DNA of 64,000 nucleotides from Acaryochloris sp. CCMEE 5410 (GCF_000238775.2 NZ_AFEJ02000002.1:930001-994000), one strand, 5' to 3'. Counted from the stretch's first letter, positions 37,290 to 47,810 are shown. Program-made: numbers and translations. Notes: generated by a model not told the origin, from the letters alone.

Positions 37290-40078
37290 TTAGACCTGCC
37301 TCCTTTCATCTGTTGAGGTAAGGTCAGTCGGCTGAGGGTTCTCCCGTCTTCGAGCTGGGCAATTTCCATTCGCCCCCCCAAAAGTTCGATGATCGATTGG
37401 CATGCGTTTAAATTTCGGCCCGGTCCTTTATCTAATAGACTCGGCAATAATAAATCGCGAGTCTTTACAGATTGAAAGTCTTGGATGAACTGGGGGTGGA
37501 GTTGTCCTTGATCGGTGATGGAAAGTTCAACCCATTTGGCATTGATTAGACGACACCAAATATCAATCCGATCCCCTGGGTTAGAGCGGTGGCAAGCAGC
37601 TACCAATAATTCGTAAAGAACAAGTTCTAACTTATTGCTGGTTCCTGTAAGGGTAGTATTGGACGTAAGATTATGAATTTGGGTCCATAATTGTCTGGAT
37701 TGAACAAGGGGTTCTATCTGTTCCAAGCAGCGTCGAAGGATACTAGCTAGGGGAATAGAATCTTGGGCAAGGCTGAGTTGCCAATCTTCCGTCTTGAGTA
37801 AAGTTGTCAGGGAAGTGATTGCTTCTTGGCGTGAGTCACATTTAAGTTCTATGGACTCGTCTTGTGATGATTCTTGAGGATTTTGCAAGTCCTTAAGATG
37901 GCTTAAGTTTGTTTCTAAAAATCGGTTTTTATACCAAGTTAAACTCTCCAAACTCATCCATTGTCGTTGGAGTAAGTTGGTTTCTCGCAGGTACCGATAA
38001 CGACTGCCTAACTGTTGAACCAGGGTTTGTATCAGCTTAAGCTCTGAGGTCTTGTAACAGAAATCATCGGAAGTGCCAAGGACGATGGCACCCAGAGGTG
38101 TTGGAGAATCGGGCGATCGCAATGGCATGACTAGAACTTGAGCGACCCCAGGAGCATTTAACCAAATACGAGTTTCTGGAGCGATGTTTTTGGCCGATAT
38201 TTGGATGATGGACTCAGATGGGTGAGGGAGTTGATCCAGTGAGTGCAATAGTTGTGTGAATAGAGGATCTTGATCCAGTTGAATCAGTTCGTCATCTGAA
38301 ATGGCAAATTCGGGTGATATTGCATGGCAAGCGACAATCTTCCCTTGGTTATGGCCAGGGATCCACAGTATGCCTGCAGCAAGAGGACCATTAAAAATAT
38401 GGGTAATAAGTTCGATGCCTGAAGTGATAAGTTGAGTCGGATCTTCAATTTTCAACAGGGTTTGCAGACCATTGTGGGCAAGGTCATATTGATTCAGCTG
38501 AGATTGCTGGAGGATGTAATCTCGCTGTTTTTGCTCAAAGGTCCCAAGGGTTTGGGCAAATTCCTGTAAGAATTCAATCTCTTTGGGCTTCCAAGTGCGG
38601 GTTCGATGATTGCCTAAAACAAGGATAGTTTGGGGTGTCGAACTATTGGCAACTGTGCGACAGAGCAAAAGGGAGCGCAATCCCTGATTGATCAGTGACT
38701 CTCGCCATGCTAGGAATCGTAAGTCTTCTTCAAGATCTGAGATGGTGATCGAGCCGATGTTTCGCTCTAACATCCGCCGATCCACATCACTCAGAGGATG
38801 TAAGGACTCTAACAAAGGCCGCAGCTTGGGGCTATGGTACTGATATTCGATCCGAAACCCACCTGTTTGTTCATCCTGGCTAAGTAGTAAAAGCCGTTGG
38901 GTTTGCAAATGCCGACACAAGTGCTCAGAAACCTTTTTGAGTGTTCTAGGCCAATCTTTGGATTCCACCATCAATTGAGTGAATTGCCCCATCAAGGTTT
39001 GGGTTTGGGAGGAAACTTGGACGGGGTTATCCCCGACAGGGGCAACGGCAGATAAACCCATTAATTGGGCTGCAGCTTGGATAAAGTTCTTTTCTTGTTC
39101 TTGCCATACTCGAGGTTCTTTGCCCTCGACTGACAAAAATCCCATCAGATGTCCATTCCCCATAATGGGTGCGCAGAGAAAAGACCGAGATTTAGTTTGT
39201 TGCATTAAGCGCAATGGAACTTTGGCATTCACAGTACCTTGGCTTTCGCTGACCGATATCATCTGACCTGCGGATAAGGCTTGACAAAAAGGTTCAATTT
39301 CAGCAATCTGGACTTGTGCTTTAATCGGGCGTGCTCGACCTAAGCGACTGCCCTGGCCAGGTTGATAAGTTACTTTTAAAGTGCAATTATTTTCTTCTAA
39401 ATCTAACCAATACAAACCAGTAAAGGTGGGATCGATGGCCTGCTGTGTTGATTTCAAAATGACATTGACCCGTTCATCCCAATCCGTGAGTACACTCATC
39501 TGATTAATGAGGTGTGCTAGGGGTTGGGCAGGTGTCGAAACAGGCTCAATTGCCTCCTGGCTCAATCGATTGAAGGCGGCCCCTAGGGAGTGAGTTAATA
39601 GGGAGAGTAAAGTGCTTTCTTCGGTGCGTGGATTTCTGCCCCAATGGACAGAACCTAATAGCAGAAGGCCAACACATTCTTTTCGATATTGAATGGGGTA
39701 AAGAATAGCTCCTTGAATGTCAAACCGCTGAGCAAGTTTTTGCCATTTGCCGACTCGACCTTCTTCTTGGAGATTCATAACCTCGATGGGGTTTCGGGTC
39801 AGCAAGGCTTGATCAAATAAATCGCCTGGTAAGACTGGATAGCGCTGACTAAAAGCGGTGGAATCAGCCTGGGGTAAACCACCACTTAAACCGATCAATT
39901 CAGATTGATTAGCGTCGTACTGGGCAATCCACAATAGTGGGTAGTCCAACTCGGATTTCAAAAACGTTAAGGCACTATCTACTAAAGACTCAAGCTGATC
40001 ATGATCCAGTAATCCTTCTATCAAAGTCTGGATTCTTACAAGTTGTTCTTGGCTGGATCGTCCTACTCTTTGAATCAT
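37286..40078 (-). CDS. Multi-GAF sensor protein with degenerate histidine-kinase ATPase-like C-terminus
   Basis: The 930-residue protein shows at least four GAF-like repeats spread over about 20-690. Examples are [20 protein letters not shown].., [18 protein letters not shown].., [21 protein letters not shown] and [20 protein letters not shown]. The final 150 residues resemble a HATPase_c domain ([50 protein letters not shown]). No clear phospho-acceptor His box is seen in the [22 protein letters not shown] region. It is probably a signalling protein that does not autophosphorylate normally. No response regulator is adjacent. Confidence 0.75.
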   Translation of the reverse strand: MIQRVGRSSQEQLVRIQTLIEGLLDHDQLESLVDSALTFLKSELDYPLLWIAQYDANQSELIGLSGGLPQADSTAFSQRYPVLPGDLFDQALLTRNPIEVMNLQEEGRVGKWQKLAQRFDIQGAILYPIQYRKECVGLLLLGSVHWGRNPRTEESTLLSLLTHSLGAAFNRLSQEAIEPVSTPAQPLAHLINQMSVLTDWDERVNVILKSTQQAIDPTFTGLYWLDLEENNCTLKVTYQPGQGSRLGRARPIKAQVQIAEIEPFCQALSAGQMISVSESQGTVNAKVPLRLMQQTKSRSFLCAPIMGNGHLMGFLSVEGKEPRVWQEQEKNFIQAAAQLMGLSAVAPVGDNPVQVSSQTQTLMGQFTQLMVESKDWPRTLKKVSEHLCRHLQTQRLLLLSQDEQTGGFRIEYQYHSPKLRPLLESLHPLSDVDRRMLERNIGSITISDLEEDLRFLAWRESLINQGLRSLLLCRTVANSSTPQTILVLGNHRTRTWKPKEIEFLQEFAQTLGTFEQKQRDYILQQSQLNQYDLAHNGLQTLLKIEDPTQLITSGIELITHIFNGPLAAGILWIPGHNQGKIVACHAISPEFAISDDELIQLDQDPLFTQLLHSLDQLPHPSESIIQISAKNIAPETRIWLNAPGVAQVLVMPLRSPDSPTPLGAIVLGTSDDFCYKTSELKLIQTLVQQLGSRYRYLRETNLLQRQWMSLESLTWYKNRFLETNLSHLKDLQNPQESSQDESIELKCDSRQEAITSLTTLLKTEDWQLSLAQDSIPLASILRRCLEQIEPLVQSRQLWTQIHNLTSNTTLTGTSNKLELVLYELLVAACHRSNPGDRIDIWCRLINAKWVELSITDQGQLHPQFIQDFQSVKTRDLLLPSLLDKGPGRNLNACQSIIELLGGRMEIAQLEDGRTLSRLTLPQQMKGGRSN

Positions 40079-40283
40079 AAAGTAAGCCTAGAGGGCTGCA
40101 AGAATTGACACAATGGTGGTGCTGAACCAAAGTGTCTTGGTCTCGTCATCCCCTAGTGTTGCCTAATCACTAGCAAACTCTAACAATCAGATAAAAAATT
40201 TTGATTTTTGCAGATCAGCTAGTAATGGCAAATGCTTTGATGCAGGTGCACTTGAAAGCTTTAGGAATCGATACTCACTCTTG

Positions 40284-41006
40284 TTAGCCTAATCCAGGTA
40301 GGAGCTCTTTGACACCATCGGCAATAAATTCGATGGAAATAGCGGTGATGATTAATCCCATGACTCGACTAATCACATTCATACCTGTTTTACCCATCAC
40401 AGTATCCATCAGGGGGGCAATGAGTAATCCCACTAAGGCGATTACAGAGACACTTAGAATTGCTAAACCAACGAGAATGGTATGTTCTATAGATTCCTGG
40501 GTATGCGCATAAACAATGACGGTGCTGATGGCACCAGGGCCGCCGAGTAGAGGAATGGCAATGGGGACAACGGCAACAGGAGCATCCGGTAATGTCGGTG
40601 GTTCATTCGGATCGACGGTACCTGTTTCTGTGAGTTGGCGTGATTCGATGGTTTCTGCCCGTAACATGGATAATGCTGTTAGCAGGATTAATAAGCCGCC
40701 TGCGACTCGGAAGGACGGTAGGCTAATGCTAAAAAAGCTGAGAATGGCTTCTCCAGCGACAAGAGCCACTAACAGAACAATACTTAAAGCAATAGAGGAT
40801 TGAAAGGCAATAAGACGCCTTTGGCTAGAGCCTTGCCCCTCTGTCAAGCTGAGGAAGATAGGGATAACACCCACAGGATTAACGATTGATGCGAGACCCG
40901 CCACTAATTTCAGATATTCTGGCAAGTCAAACACAATATGGATAGTCCTCGCTAACGGTTCTGTGGATTCAGGCAAATCTACGGTGCGAGTTGCGATCGA
41001 TCGCAA
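40284..41006 (-). CDS. MarC-family integral membrane protein
   Basis: The 240-residue product has six hydrophobic helices. Typical MarC motifs are LASIVNPVGVIPIFLSLT, RVAGGLLILLTALSMLRA and VVPIAIPLLGGPGAISTVIV. MarC/UPF0056 proteins lie in the inner membrane and have no settled function, despite the historical link to multiple antibiotic resistance. The N-terminal 25 residues before the first helix are longer than usual, so a later start is possible. It is the last ordinary gene before the IS cluster. Confidence 0.88.
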   Translation of the reverse strand: MRSIATRTVDLPESTEPLARTIHIVFDLPEYLKLVAGLASIVNPVGVIPIFLSLTEGQGSSQRRLIAFQSSIALSIVLLVALVAGEAILSFFSISLPSFRVAGGLLILLTALSMLRAETIESRQLTETGTVDPNEPPTLPDAPVAVVPIAIPLLGGPGAISTVIVYAHTQESIEHTILVGLAILSVSVIALVGLLIAPLMDTVMGKTGMNVISRVMGLIITAISIEFIADGVKELLPGLG

Positions 41007-41225
41007 CCCGATTCTCTCCTAGGACGTATAGCTCAATCCAATACAAACCATAGACTCTATCCTTCTAATTGTCAGCAATCTCAGTCTTCAAACTTAGTTT
41101 TGAAAGAAGACTGAGGGATATAAAGCTAACTTTGTTTATTTTCTCACAGTCGCAATGAAACGGTCGTGCATCAAAAAAGTGTGGGTTTGTTAAACCTATA
41201 GGGAGTTGAGTTTTCCTATCTTCTG

Positions 41226-41818
41226 ATGCAATGTCCTCTATGTGGTCATCCAAAGACCCACAAACACGGTAAAACCAGTAAAGGCAGCCAACGTTACCGT
41301 TGCCCCCACTGTCACCAAACCTTCAGTGAGACCTTTGATACCCTTTATTATCGCCGTCAGATTTCTTCTGAAACCATCCAGACCATCCTTCAATCTCATG
41401 CTGAAGGCAGTAGCCTCAGAGGCCTATCCCGCATCACAGGTGTGGCTTACAACACTTGTGTGAGTGTGATTCGTTCAGCGAGCCATAAAGCCCAAATGAT
41501 TCACAACCAAGACGTTCAGGCCGTTTCAACTGACGTCATCAATGCAGATGAGTTGTGGTCCTTTGTCAAAAAAAGCAAAAGCCCTGTGACCCGAAAGAGT
41601 TGAGCGTCGGTGATTGCTGGATAGCGTTGAGTCTCTCTAAAGACAGTGGCTTGGTGCTCAGTGGCCGTATTGGCAAACATACCGACGAACTCGCTCAAGA
41701 ATTAATTGAGAATACCGAAGGCAAAACTGCCTGTCACCATTGGCAAACCGATGGCTGGGAAGGGTATTCACGACAATTAGCCGATGAGGTGATCCATCAA
41801 GTGAGTAAAGCTCTGACT
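41226..41818 (+). pseudogene. IS1-family transposase, 3'-truncated; -1 frameshift site
   Basis: The first frame (41226-41603) encodes an InsA-like zinc finger (CPLCGH..CPHCHQTF) and HTH, running into NADELWSFVKK. A second frame continues KQKPCDPKELSVGDCWIALSLSKD to HHWQTDGWEGYS and QVSKAL. The switch occurs at seven consecutive A (within TTTGTCAAAAAAAGC, near 41567-41573), exactly the kind of slippery run used for programmed -1 frameshifting in IS1, so the frameshift may be functional rather than decay. The first two acidic residues (DEL, TDG) are present. The C-terminus with the catalytic Glu is lost near 41818, where a minus-strand IS4-like fragment begins. Confidence 0.8.
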
Positions 41819-41836
41819 TTGGGGATGACAAGGGTT

Positions 41837-42347
41837 TTACAACATAGTCTGAATCAGTGATAGCGCCCTCATGCCCCTCTGATAATTGAGTCGTTTATGG
41901 GGTATCAGTTGCATTAATTCAGTGGCGAATGAGGTCCAAATTTCCATGCCACAACACCATAAATGTCCATACAACGCCGTGCCAAAATCACTGTGTCGAG
42001 GCCGCCGCCGAGAGTGCTCATTGAGCCGAGCAACATAGTGGTTGACTTTCAATTTTTTCAATCCATAGCCAGCGACTGTTGCTAAACAATAGGCCATCGC
42101 CATCACCAGTACCAAAGCAAGGAAACGAGCATCATTGACTTTCGTTCGTTCGAGATTGTATCCCCACTCTTGCAGTCTTTGAACATCATCTCTATTCCCC
42201 ATCGGCAAGCGTAAAGCGAGAGAGCCTGCTCCAGTGTCGGTAAACTCGTCATGATAAACCAAGGATCTTTTCCCTCCTTGCCTCGATACTGTCGCTTCCA
42301 GTAAAACGCGAGGTTAAACGGTCCCAACTGGTCTCGCTTTCCTGGAG
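41837..42347 (-). pseudogene. IS4-family transposase, C-terminal fragment, frameshifted
   Basis: Two minus-strand frames join to give the second half of an IS4-type transposase. RDQLGPFNLAFYWKRQYRG..WFIMTSL..ALSLYACRWGIEMMFKDCKSG (the Y..R..E..K signature with the catalytic Glu) is followed after a frameshift near 42200 by YNLERTKVNDARFLALVLVMAMAYCLA..QRGMRALSLIQTML. The N-terminal half is missing at the 42348 boundary, where a plus-strand IS4 element starts. The fragment separates the IS1 remnant from that element. Confidence 0.8.
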
Positions 42348-43606
42348 GGGCGACATGCCCTGTGGACACCTTGCTTCTTTGGCTAATAATCAGGTAGACA
42401 AGAAAAAAGATGGGCTGAAAATGATGTATCTCCAGCTCACCTTATTGACAATGATATTGCCACTATACCAACCCCATTTACGCCGTCAACTGTCTCCTGC
42501 CCAGTATCTTCTCCTTGAGATTCTGGTTCATCTTTTACAAACGCTTCGCTGTGTCAAAATCGAGACCCTAGCAGAAGGACTGCCACTGCCGATTCTATTT
42601 GAGAGTCGCCGAAAAAATACAACGGTTCTTATCCTTACCGACCCTTGAGCTTGAAACGCTTTGGCTACCGCTGGTTGAACTGTGGCTGAGCAAGCAGTAC
42701 CCTCAAGGCTCCCAGCTTTATATCGTCATCGACCGTACCAGTTGGGGTGTGATTAATCTATTGATGGTGAGCGTGGTCTGGCAACATCGCGCTATTCCCA
42801 TATGGTGTGAAGCGCTCGCTAAAAAGGGCAGCAGCAACTATGACGAGCAAACGGCTATTTTGAGCAACGTCATTCGCCATTTATCCGCCTATCGTCTGGT
42901 TATCCTCGGTGACCGAGAGTTTTGTTCCGTCAAGCTCGGACAGTGGTTAGCTCAACAGAAGGTCCACTTTTGTCTGCGCCTCAAGCGGAATACCGAAGTG
43001 TCTATGGACCAGCAGTTTACTCAACAACTTCAACAGTTTGGCCTTGCCCTGGTCAAAAGCTGTTTCTCAATGATGTACGCGTCACTCAGGCTAAAGGCTT
43101 TGGACACTTCAATGTGGCCGCCAAATGGAAACGACGCTATCACGGCTTTGCGCCTGATGAAGCCTGGTTTATCCTCACGAACTTCTGTGACCTCAACAGC
43201 GCTATCGTCAGCTATCAAAACGCTTCTGTATCGAAGAAATGTTCCGCGACTTCAAACAGGGAGGCTATTGCCTCGAAGGCTCTCAAGCGATGGAAGAGCG
43301 TTTGGTTGCGATTGTCATTCTGATTGCCATTGCCTATACCAGTGCAGCCCTGCAAGGGCAAAGTCTTAAGCAAAAAGGACTCCAGCGCTACATTACTAGA
43401 CCCGAATCTCCCACCTCACCGAACAAGCGTCATAGTGCATTCCGAGTCGGACTCTCTGCTCATCTGTGGGCGATAACAGGGGATGGAGTTCTGGCTCGAT
43501 TGGTGGATGAGCTGATGAAACTCTCTCCCAATAAGCTACCTGAATATCAACGGGGGATGAGAGCGATGGAGCTTGTCTGTGCTGGGTTATAGTCGCCATG
43601 TCGCCC
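42348..43606 (+). mobile_element. IS4-family element with short terminal inverted repeat
   Basis: GGGCGACATG at 42348-42357 is matched by its inverted copy CATGTCGCCC at 43597-43606, bracketing a degenerate IS4 transposase. The size (1259 bp) is normal for the family. I found no clear target-site duplication, so the ends are tentative. The left end abuts a truncated IS4 fragment in the opposite orientation. Confidence 0.55.
42421..43592 (+). pseudogene. IS4-family transposase broken by three frameshifts
   Basis: The coding sequence moves through frames 1, 2, 1 and 3. MMYLQLTLLTMILPLYQPHL starts it. YIVIDRTSWGV supplies the first Asp and VILGDREFCSVKLGQW the second Asp. LFLNDVRVTQAKGFG and FCIEEMFRDFKQGGYCLEGS (catalytic Glu) follow, then a C-terminal tail ending RGMRAMELVCAGL. 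All DDE residues are still recognisable, but frameshifts near 42600, 43060 and 43230 prevent translation. It is related to, but distinct from, the minus-strand fragment at 41837-42347. Confidence 0.85.
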
Positions 43607-43775
43607 TTGCAGCTCGCTTTCCCCAATAGACATCGCGAAGGAACCCTTTCTGGTCTGGGGCAAATCCCCTCTGTTTGAGGGGTTGATAGTCCACTTCACC
43701 CTGGAGTTGAACATAAGCACTCTTCTTTTGCCTGAGCACAAACTCAACCTGTCGTTGGCTCAACCACAGTGACCT
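43587..43775 (-). pseudogene. C-terminal gene remnant between IS elements
   Basis: The minus strand has an open frame encoding WLSQRQVEFVLRQKKSAYV followed by QLQGEVDYQPLKQRGFAP and FLRDVYWGKRAA. It looks like real protein sequence, but has no start codon and is cut at the IS3 end (43770) and at the IS4 end (43606). I do not recognise the family. It may be part of an older transposase or of the gene into which these elements inserted. Confidence 0.35.
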
Positions 43776-43823
43776 TTACTCGAAAAAGTGGACATTTGAC
43801 CTTTACTCGAAAAAGTGGACATT
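43770..43823 (+). repeat. 27-bp tandem duplication of the IS3 left terminal repeat
   Basis: The sequence TGACCTTTACTCGAAAAAGT continuing GGACATT occurs twice head to tail (43770-43796 and 43797-43823). Each contains the 25-bp terminal repeat whose inverted copy ends the element at 44933-44957. Confidence 0.9.
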
Positions 43824-44957
43824 CCCGAAGAGTCGATAACCTAGGAGAATGTTTACATGACACAAAGACCCCGTCGAACCTTTACTACTGAACAGAAGGC
43901 TGAGGCCGTCAAAATTGTTCAACAGTCTGGTAAATCTGTTAATCAAGTGGCGAGAGAACTGGACTTAACCCGAGTGCCTTACGCAAATGGATCAAACAAG
44001 CCCAAATTGACCAACACCCTATCCCCGGTGGCCCCTTGACATCTGCTGAGCGTCAAGAACTCAACCAATTGCGTCGAGACCTCAAACGCGTTCAGATGGA
44101 ACGAGATTTCCTAAAAAAGCAGCAACCTTCTTTGCTCAGGAAAGCTCAACCCCTATGAGTTAATCAAAGCAGAGAAGGTGAACTTCCCCATTGTCTTGAT
44201 GTGTAAAGTCCTCAAGTTATCGAGAAGTGGCTACTATGCCTGGGTAAAGCGAAAGCCCTCCCCTAGACACCAGGAGAATGAAATCTTGTCAGAGCAGATT
44301 CAACGCTAGGGATTTGTGCTCAAGCGAAGCGTCCATTCAAAGTCACTACTCATTCTGAGCATGATGGGCCGATGGCCCCGAATATCCTAGACAGGACGTT
44401 TACGAGCGAGAAACCTGACCAAGCTTGGGTTGCAGATATCACCTATATCTCGACCCATGAAGGATGGTTATATTTGGCCGTCATTATTGACTTGTTCTCT
44501 CGACGAGTCGTAGGTTGGTCCATGGCTGAGCATATGCGGACACAATTAGTTCTCAATGCCCTAAAGGCTGCCTTAGGACAACGGATACCAGCACAGACTG
44601 GATTAATCTTTCATTCTGACCGAGGCAGTCAATATGCCAGTGGGGACTATCAACAGGCTTTAATCAAGAAGGGAATCACTTGTAGTATGAGTCGTCGAGC
44701 CAATTGCTGGGATAATGCGGTGGCTGAAAGCTTTTTGGGGACCCTCAAAACTGAGTTAATTTATCCCACAACGTTCCCTAATCGAGCGATGGCTAAGACG
44801 GCTATTGCAGAATGAATTGAGGTTTTCTACAACCGACAACGACTTCATTCAACCCTTGGATATTGCGCCCCTGTCCAATTTGAAGAAAATTACTGGAGGA
44901 CACGAAATCAAACACTCGCAGCTTAAATGAACTGTCCACTTTTTCGAGTAAAGGTCA
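43797..44957 (+). mobile_element. IS3-family element with 25-bp perfect terminal inverted repeats
   Basis: The left terminal repeat (43797-43821) and right terminal repeat (44933-44957) are perfect inverted copies of 25 bp. They enclose OrfA- and OrfB-like sequences in the order typical of IS3. Length is 1161 bp. Both transposase frames are broken, so the copy is not autonomous. No matching 3-4 bp target duplication is seen; the right end is joined directly to an IS630 transposase gene. Confidence 0.85.
43857..44926 (+). pseudogene. IS3-family transposase OrfA/OrfB, decayed
   Basis: OrfA begins MTQRPRRTFTTEQKAEAVKI (HTH). It loses frame after ELDLTR near 43972; SALRKWIKQAQIDQHPIPGG continues in another frame and leads to a leucine-zipper-like LNQLRRDLKRVQMERDFLKK. 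OrfB keeps the rve integrase core WVADITYIS (D), FHSDRGSQYA (D) and NAVAESFLGTLK (E). It has an in-frame TAG near 44307 and a TGA (for Trp) at 44813-44815 before IEVFYNRQRLHSTLGY. All catalytic residues remain visible. Confidence 0.88.
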
Positions 44958-46000
44958 ATCTCGAACCCCATTTTTCGCCTGACGAGCTGAAGTCTCATTA
45001 CCGAGCCAGCCAAGACCCAGTAGAATCGCGCCGCTGGCATCTACTATGGCTCGTCAGTGAGCAAACAACGCTAACTCAAGCAGCCCAAGTGGTCGGTCTC
45101 AACTACGATTACGCTCGAGAAATCGTCAGGGAGTATAACCACAATGGCGCCCATGGGTTACGCAACCGACGCAAAGATAAGCGACCTCATCAATCTCGCA
45201 GTCTTCTGACTCAAGACCAATGTGCACAATTGTTGACTCGTCTACAAACCCCACCCGCCGACGGTGGTCTATGGAACGGCCCCAAAGTAGCCCAGGTCAT
45301 CGCTCAGATGACAGGAGTCGATAAGGTTTGGCCCCAACGCGGTTGGGACTATCTCAAGCGATTGGAGCAGTCCCTGCAATGCCCACGTCCTCACCACCGT
45401 AAAGGTGAACCAGAGGCCCAAGCCGCTTTAAGAAAACTGCCTGAGTACAAAGCAGAATTGGAGCGACGCTACCCTAATGCTCAGGTCGAAGTTTGGTCCT
45501 TGGATGAACATCGTTTAGGCCTTAAACCCATTATTCGAAAGATTTGGGCGCCTGTGGGTCAGCGTCCAATTGCTGAGGTGGACCATCGCTATGAATGGAC
45601 CTATCTGTATGGATTCGTTCATCCCGCAACTGGCAATACCGAATGGTTCATTCTGCCTCGGGTCAATGGAGAATGGTTTAATCAAGCCCTACAAAGCTTT
45701 GCTCAGCAAGTTGGAGCGGGAAAGCACAAACAGATTCTTCTCGTTCTGGATGGAGCCGGATGGCATACCTGTAAGAATCGGGTGGTGCCACCTGGCATTC
45801 ATCTGAAGGTTTTACCCCCCTATTCTCCAGAGCTACAGCCCGCTGAACGGTTGTGGCGGCTAGCGGATGAACCACTGGCCAATCGGTGTTTTGAGACCCT
45901 GGAAGACCTCGAAGATGTTCTCGAACAGCGCTGTCGAACTTTAATGACAATGCAATCGGACATTAAAGCTCTCACTCACTACCATTGGTGGCCAGCTTGA
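44927..46000 (+). CDS. IS630-family transposase with N-terminus supplied by the IS3 end
   Basis: The 357-residue frame is intact and shows an HTH region (LTQAAQVVGLNYDYAREIVREYN) and a DDE domain: WSLDEHRLGL (D), LLVLDGAGWH (D) and PPYSPELQPAERLW (E). Its first codons (MNCPLFRVKV) are encoded by the right inverted repeat of the IS3 element. The IS630 gene has therefore lost its own start and left end, and begins at an ATG adjacent to the IS3 OrfB stop. The catalytic domain is complete, so the protein could be made, but a left IS end for mobilisation is not visible. Confidence 0.85.
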   Translation: MNCPLFRVKVNLEPHFSPDELKSHYRASQDPVESRRWHLLWLVSEQTTLTQAAQVVGLNYDYAREIVREYNHNGAHGLRNRRKDKRPHQSRSLLTQDQCAQLLTRLQTPPADGGLWNGPKVAQVIAQMTGVDKVWPQRGWDYLKRLEQSLQCPRPHHRKGEPEAQAALRKLPEYKAELERRYPNAQVEVWSLDEHRLGLKPIIRKIWAPVGQRPIAEVDHRYEWTYLYGFVHPATGNTEWFILPRVNGEWFNQALQSFAQQVGAGKHKQILLVLDGAGWHTCKNRVVPPGIHLKVLPPYSPELQPAERLWRLADEPLANRCFETLEDLEDVLEQRCRTLMTMQSDIKALTHYHWWPA

Positions 46001-46052
46001 CAGATAAGATATTTCGGGGTTTAATGAGTCGGATTTGGTATTAGATCGCATT

Positions 46053-46112
46053 CTACTGTTCTTCAGATAACTTGGAAACCTCTGCAATAGCTTGCTGGAA
46101 GAGTTCAGTCAT
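46053..46112 (-). pseudogene. Truncated antitoxin-like peptide (19 codons)
   Basis: ATG at 46112 reads MTELFQQAIAEVSKLSEEQ then TAG. This matches the start of the small cyanobacterial antitoxin type also found at 51173-51391 (MSELLEQAIAQLKTL). The rest of that gene is missing on the side where the IS630 element ends, so it is probably a remnant cut by that insertion. Confidence 0.4.
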
Positions 46113-46193
46113 AGGTGCAAATTGTGATTAACTATCGACATTCCCAAAGTTGCCAATCTTGATGCGCCAATTTTGCTTTGCCATTAATTTATT

Positions 46194-47742
46194 GTTACTG
46201 CCCAGGCTTAAATCATTGTGTTGAGAATGAAGGTATAACTCTATCTGAGACTATGTTTTAAGCACACCAGCAGTCAATCCGTACTCATTCGTTGAACAAG
46301 AAAGTCTCTGACCAGAAAATTAGTGAATCTGATATTCGAGCAATCTACCATCAAGGAGAGGATGCAGTTGTTGAGCTGGTCACCCTTCTTATTAAACGGA
46401 TAGAGCGACTAGAAGAGCATCTTGGCAAAGATAGTCGGAACAGTAGTAAACCACCCTCAAGCGATGGCTTTGGGAAGCGGACCAAAAGTCTACGGGGTAA
46501 GAGTAAGCGTAAAAGTGGGGGTCAAAAAGGCCATCCCGGTAGTACCTTGGAATGGCGTGAAACCGTCGATGCCGTAGTGTTACATCCAGTCACTCAATGT
46601 CAAGGCTGTGGTGCCTCGTTAACAGAGGTCGCCGTCCTTGAGTATGAACTGCGCCAGGTTCATGAGCTGCCCTCCTTGTCATTACAGGTCATCGAGCATC
46701 AAGCAGAAGTCAAATATTGTGAGCACTGTCAAACCTTGAACCGGGGTAAATTCCCCAGCGATGTCACCAATGTGGTTCAGTATGGCAGTAATCTCAAAGG
46801 CTTGATGGTGTATTTGATGGAGGCTCAACTGTTGCCGTTTGAGCGCACCCGTGAACTGCTTAAAGACCTCTTGGGTTGTCAGGTTTCTGAAGGAACCCTG
46901 TGCAACACCCGTACAACCTGTGCCCAGCAATTAGAACCGATTGAAGCCCAGATCAAAGACGCTATTGAGCAAGCAGCTGTGGGACATTTTGACGAGACGG
47001 GGTTGCGAGTCAACAGCAAGTTGTGGTGGCTGCATGTCGCTTGTACGAGTGGATTAACCTACTACTTTGTCCATGCCAAACGCGGCACAGCAGCGATGGA
47101 CGAAATGGATATTCTGCCAAACTTTACGGGCACGAGTATTCATGATGGTTGGAAGAGCTATGCCCGCTATGGTTGTACGCATAGCTTATGCAATGCCCAT
47201 CATTTGCGCGAACTCCGATTTATTGTTGAACGCTACAAACAACCTTGGGCTGAGGAGATGATCTCACTGCTGCTAGATATCAAAGCTGAGGTAGAGCGGG
47301 CAAAAGCTGAACACTTAAGCGTTCTCGATGCGAGACAAGTCGAGGCGTTTGAGCAGCGGTATCGCCAAGTGTTAGCCGATGGATTCAAGCATAATCCAAT
47401 GCCAACCGTCGATGAAAATGCACCCAAGAAACGAGGCAAGCAGAAGCAGAGTACACCCAAAACTTGCTCGACCGACTTCGAAAGCACCAAGCTGCTGTCT
47501 TGGCGTTTATGTATGATTTTCAGGTGCCTTTGATAACAATCAGGCTGAGCGCGATATCCGCATGATGAAGTTGAAGCAGAAGATATCGGGATGTTTTCGC
47601 TCCTTGGCAGGTGCCCAGCAGTTCTGCCGCATTCGCGGTTATATTTCAACTTTGAGAAAGCAAGATATCCCTGTACTGGATGCACTCAAAAGTATTTTTG
47701 CTGACAATCCTGTTAGACCAGTGCTTCAGCCTGGGCAGTAAC
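46194..47742 (+). mobile_element. IS66-family element with 8-bp target duplication
   Basis: The ends carry inverted repeats GTTACTGCCCAGGCTTAA (from 46194) and its near-perfect inverse ending at 47742. Immediately outside, AATTTATT is present on both sides (46186-46193 and 47743-47750), the 8-bp duplication expected for IS66. The 1549-bp element has only a TnpC-type gene and no tnpA/tnpB, as in the ISBst12 group. Confidence 0.92.
46292..47741 (+). pseudogene. IS66-family TnpC transposase, two frameshifts near the 3' end
   Basis: The main frame starts at TTG 46292. It contains the N-terminal coiled coil (VELVTLLIKRIERLEEHLGKDSRNSSKPPSSDG), a CxxC zinc site (CQGCG..CEHCQ) and the catalytic Asp residues in GHFDETGLR and SIHDGWKSY. 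Near 47460 the frame shifts, and again near 47530. The remaining [19 protein letters not shown] and [20 protein letters not shown] (catalytic Glu) run in other frames to the TAA at 47739-47741, three bases from the element end's last base. Confidence 0.9.
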
Positions 47743-47810
47743 AATTTATTTTTAGAGTGGGTTGCTGAATGTCATCGATTAATTCTGATCTATCCTCCGA
47801 AAGTTCAAGG

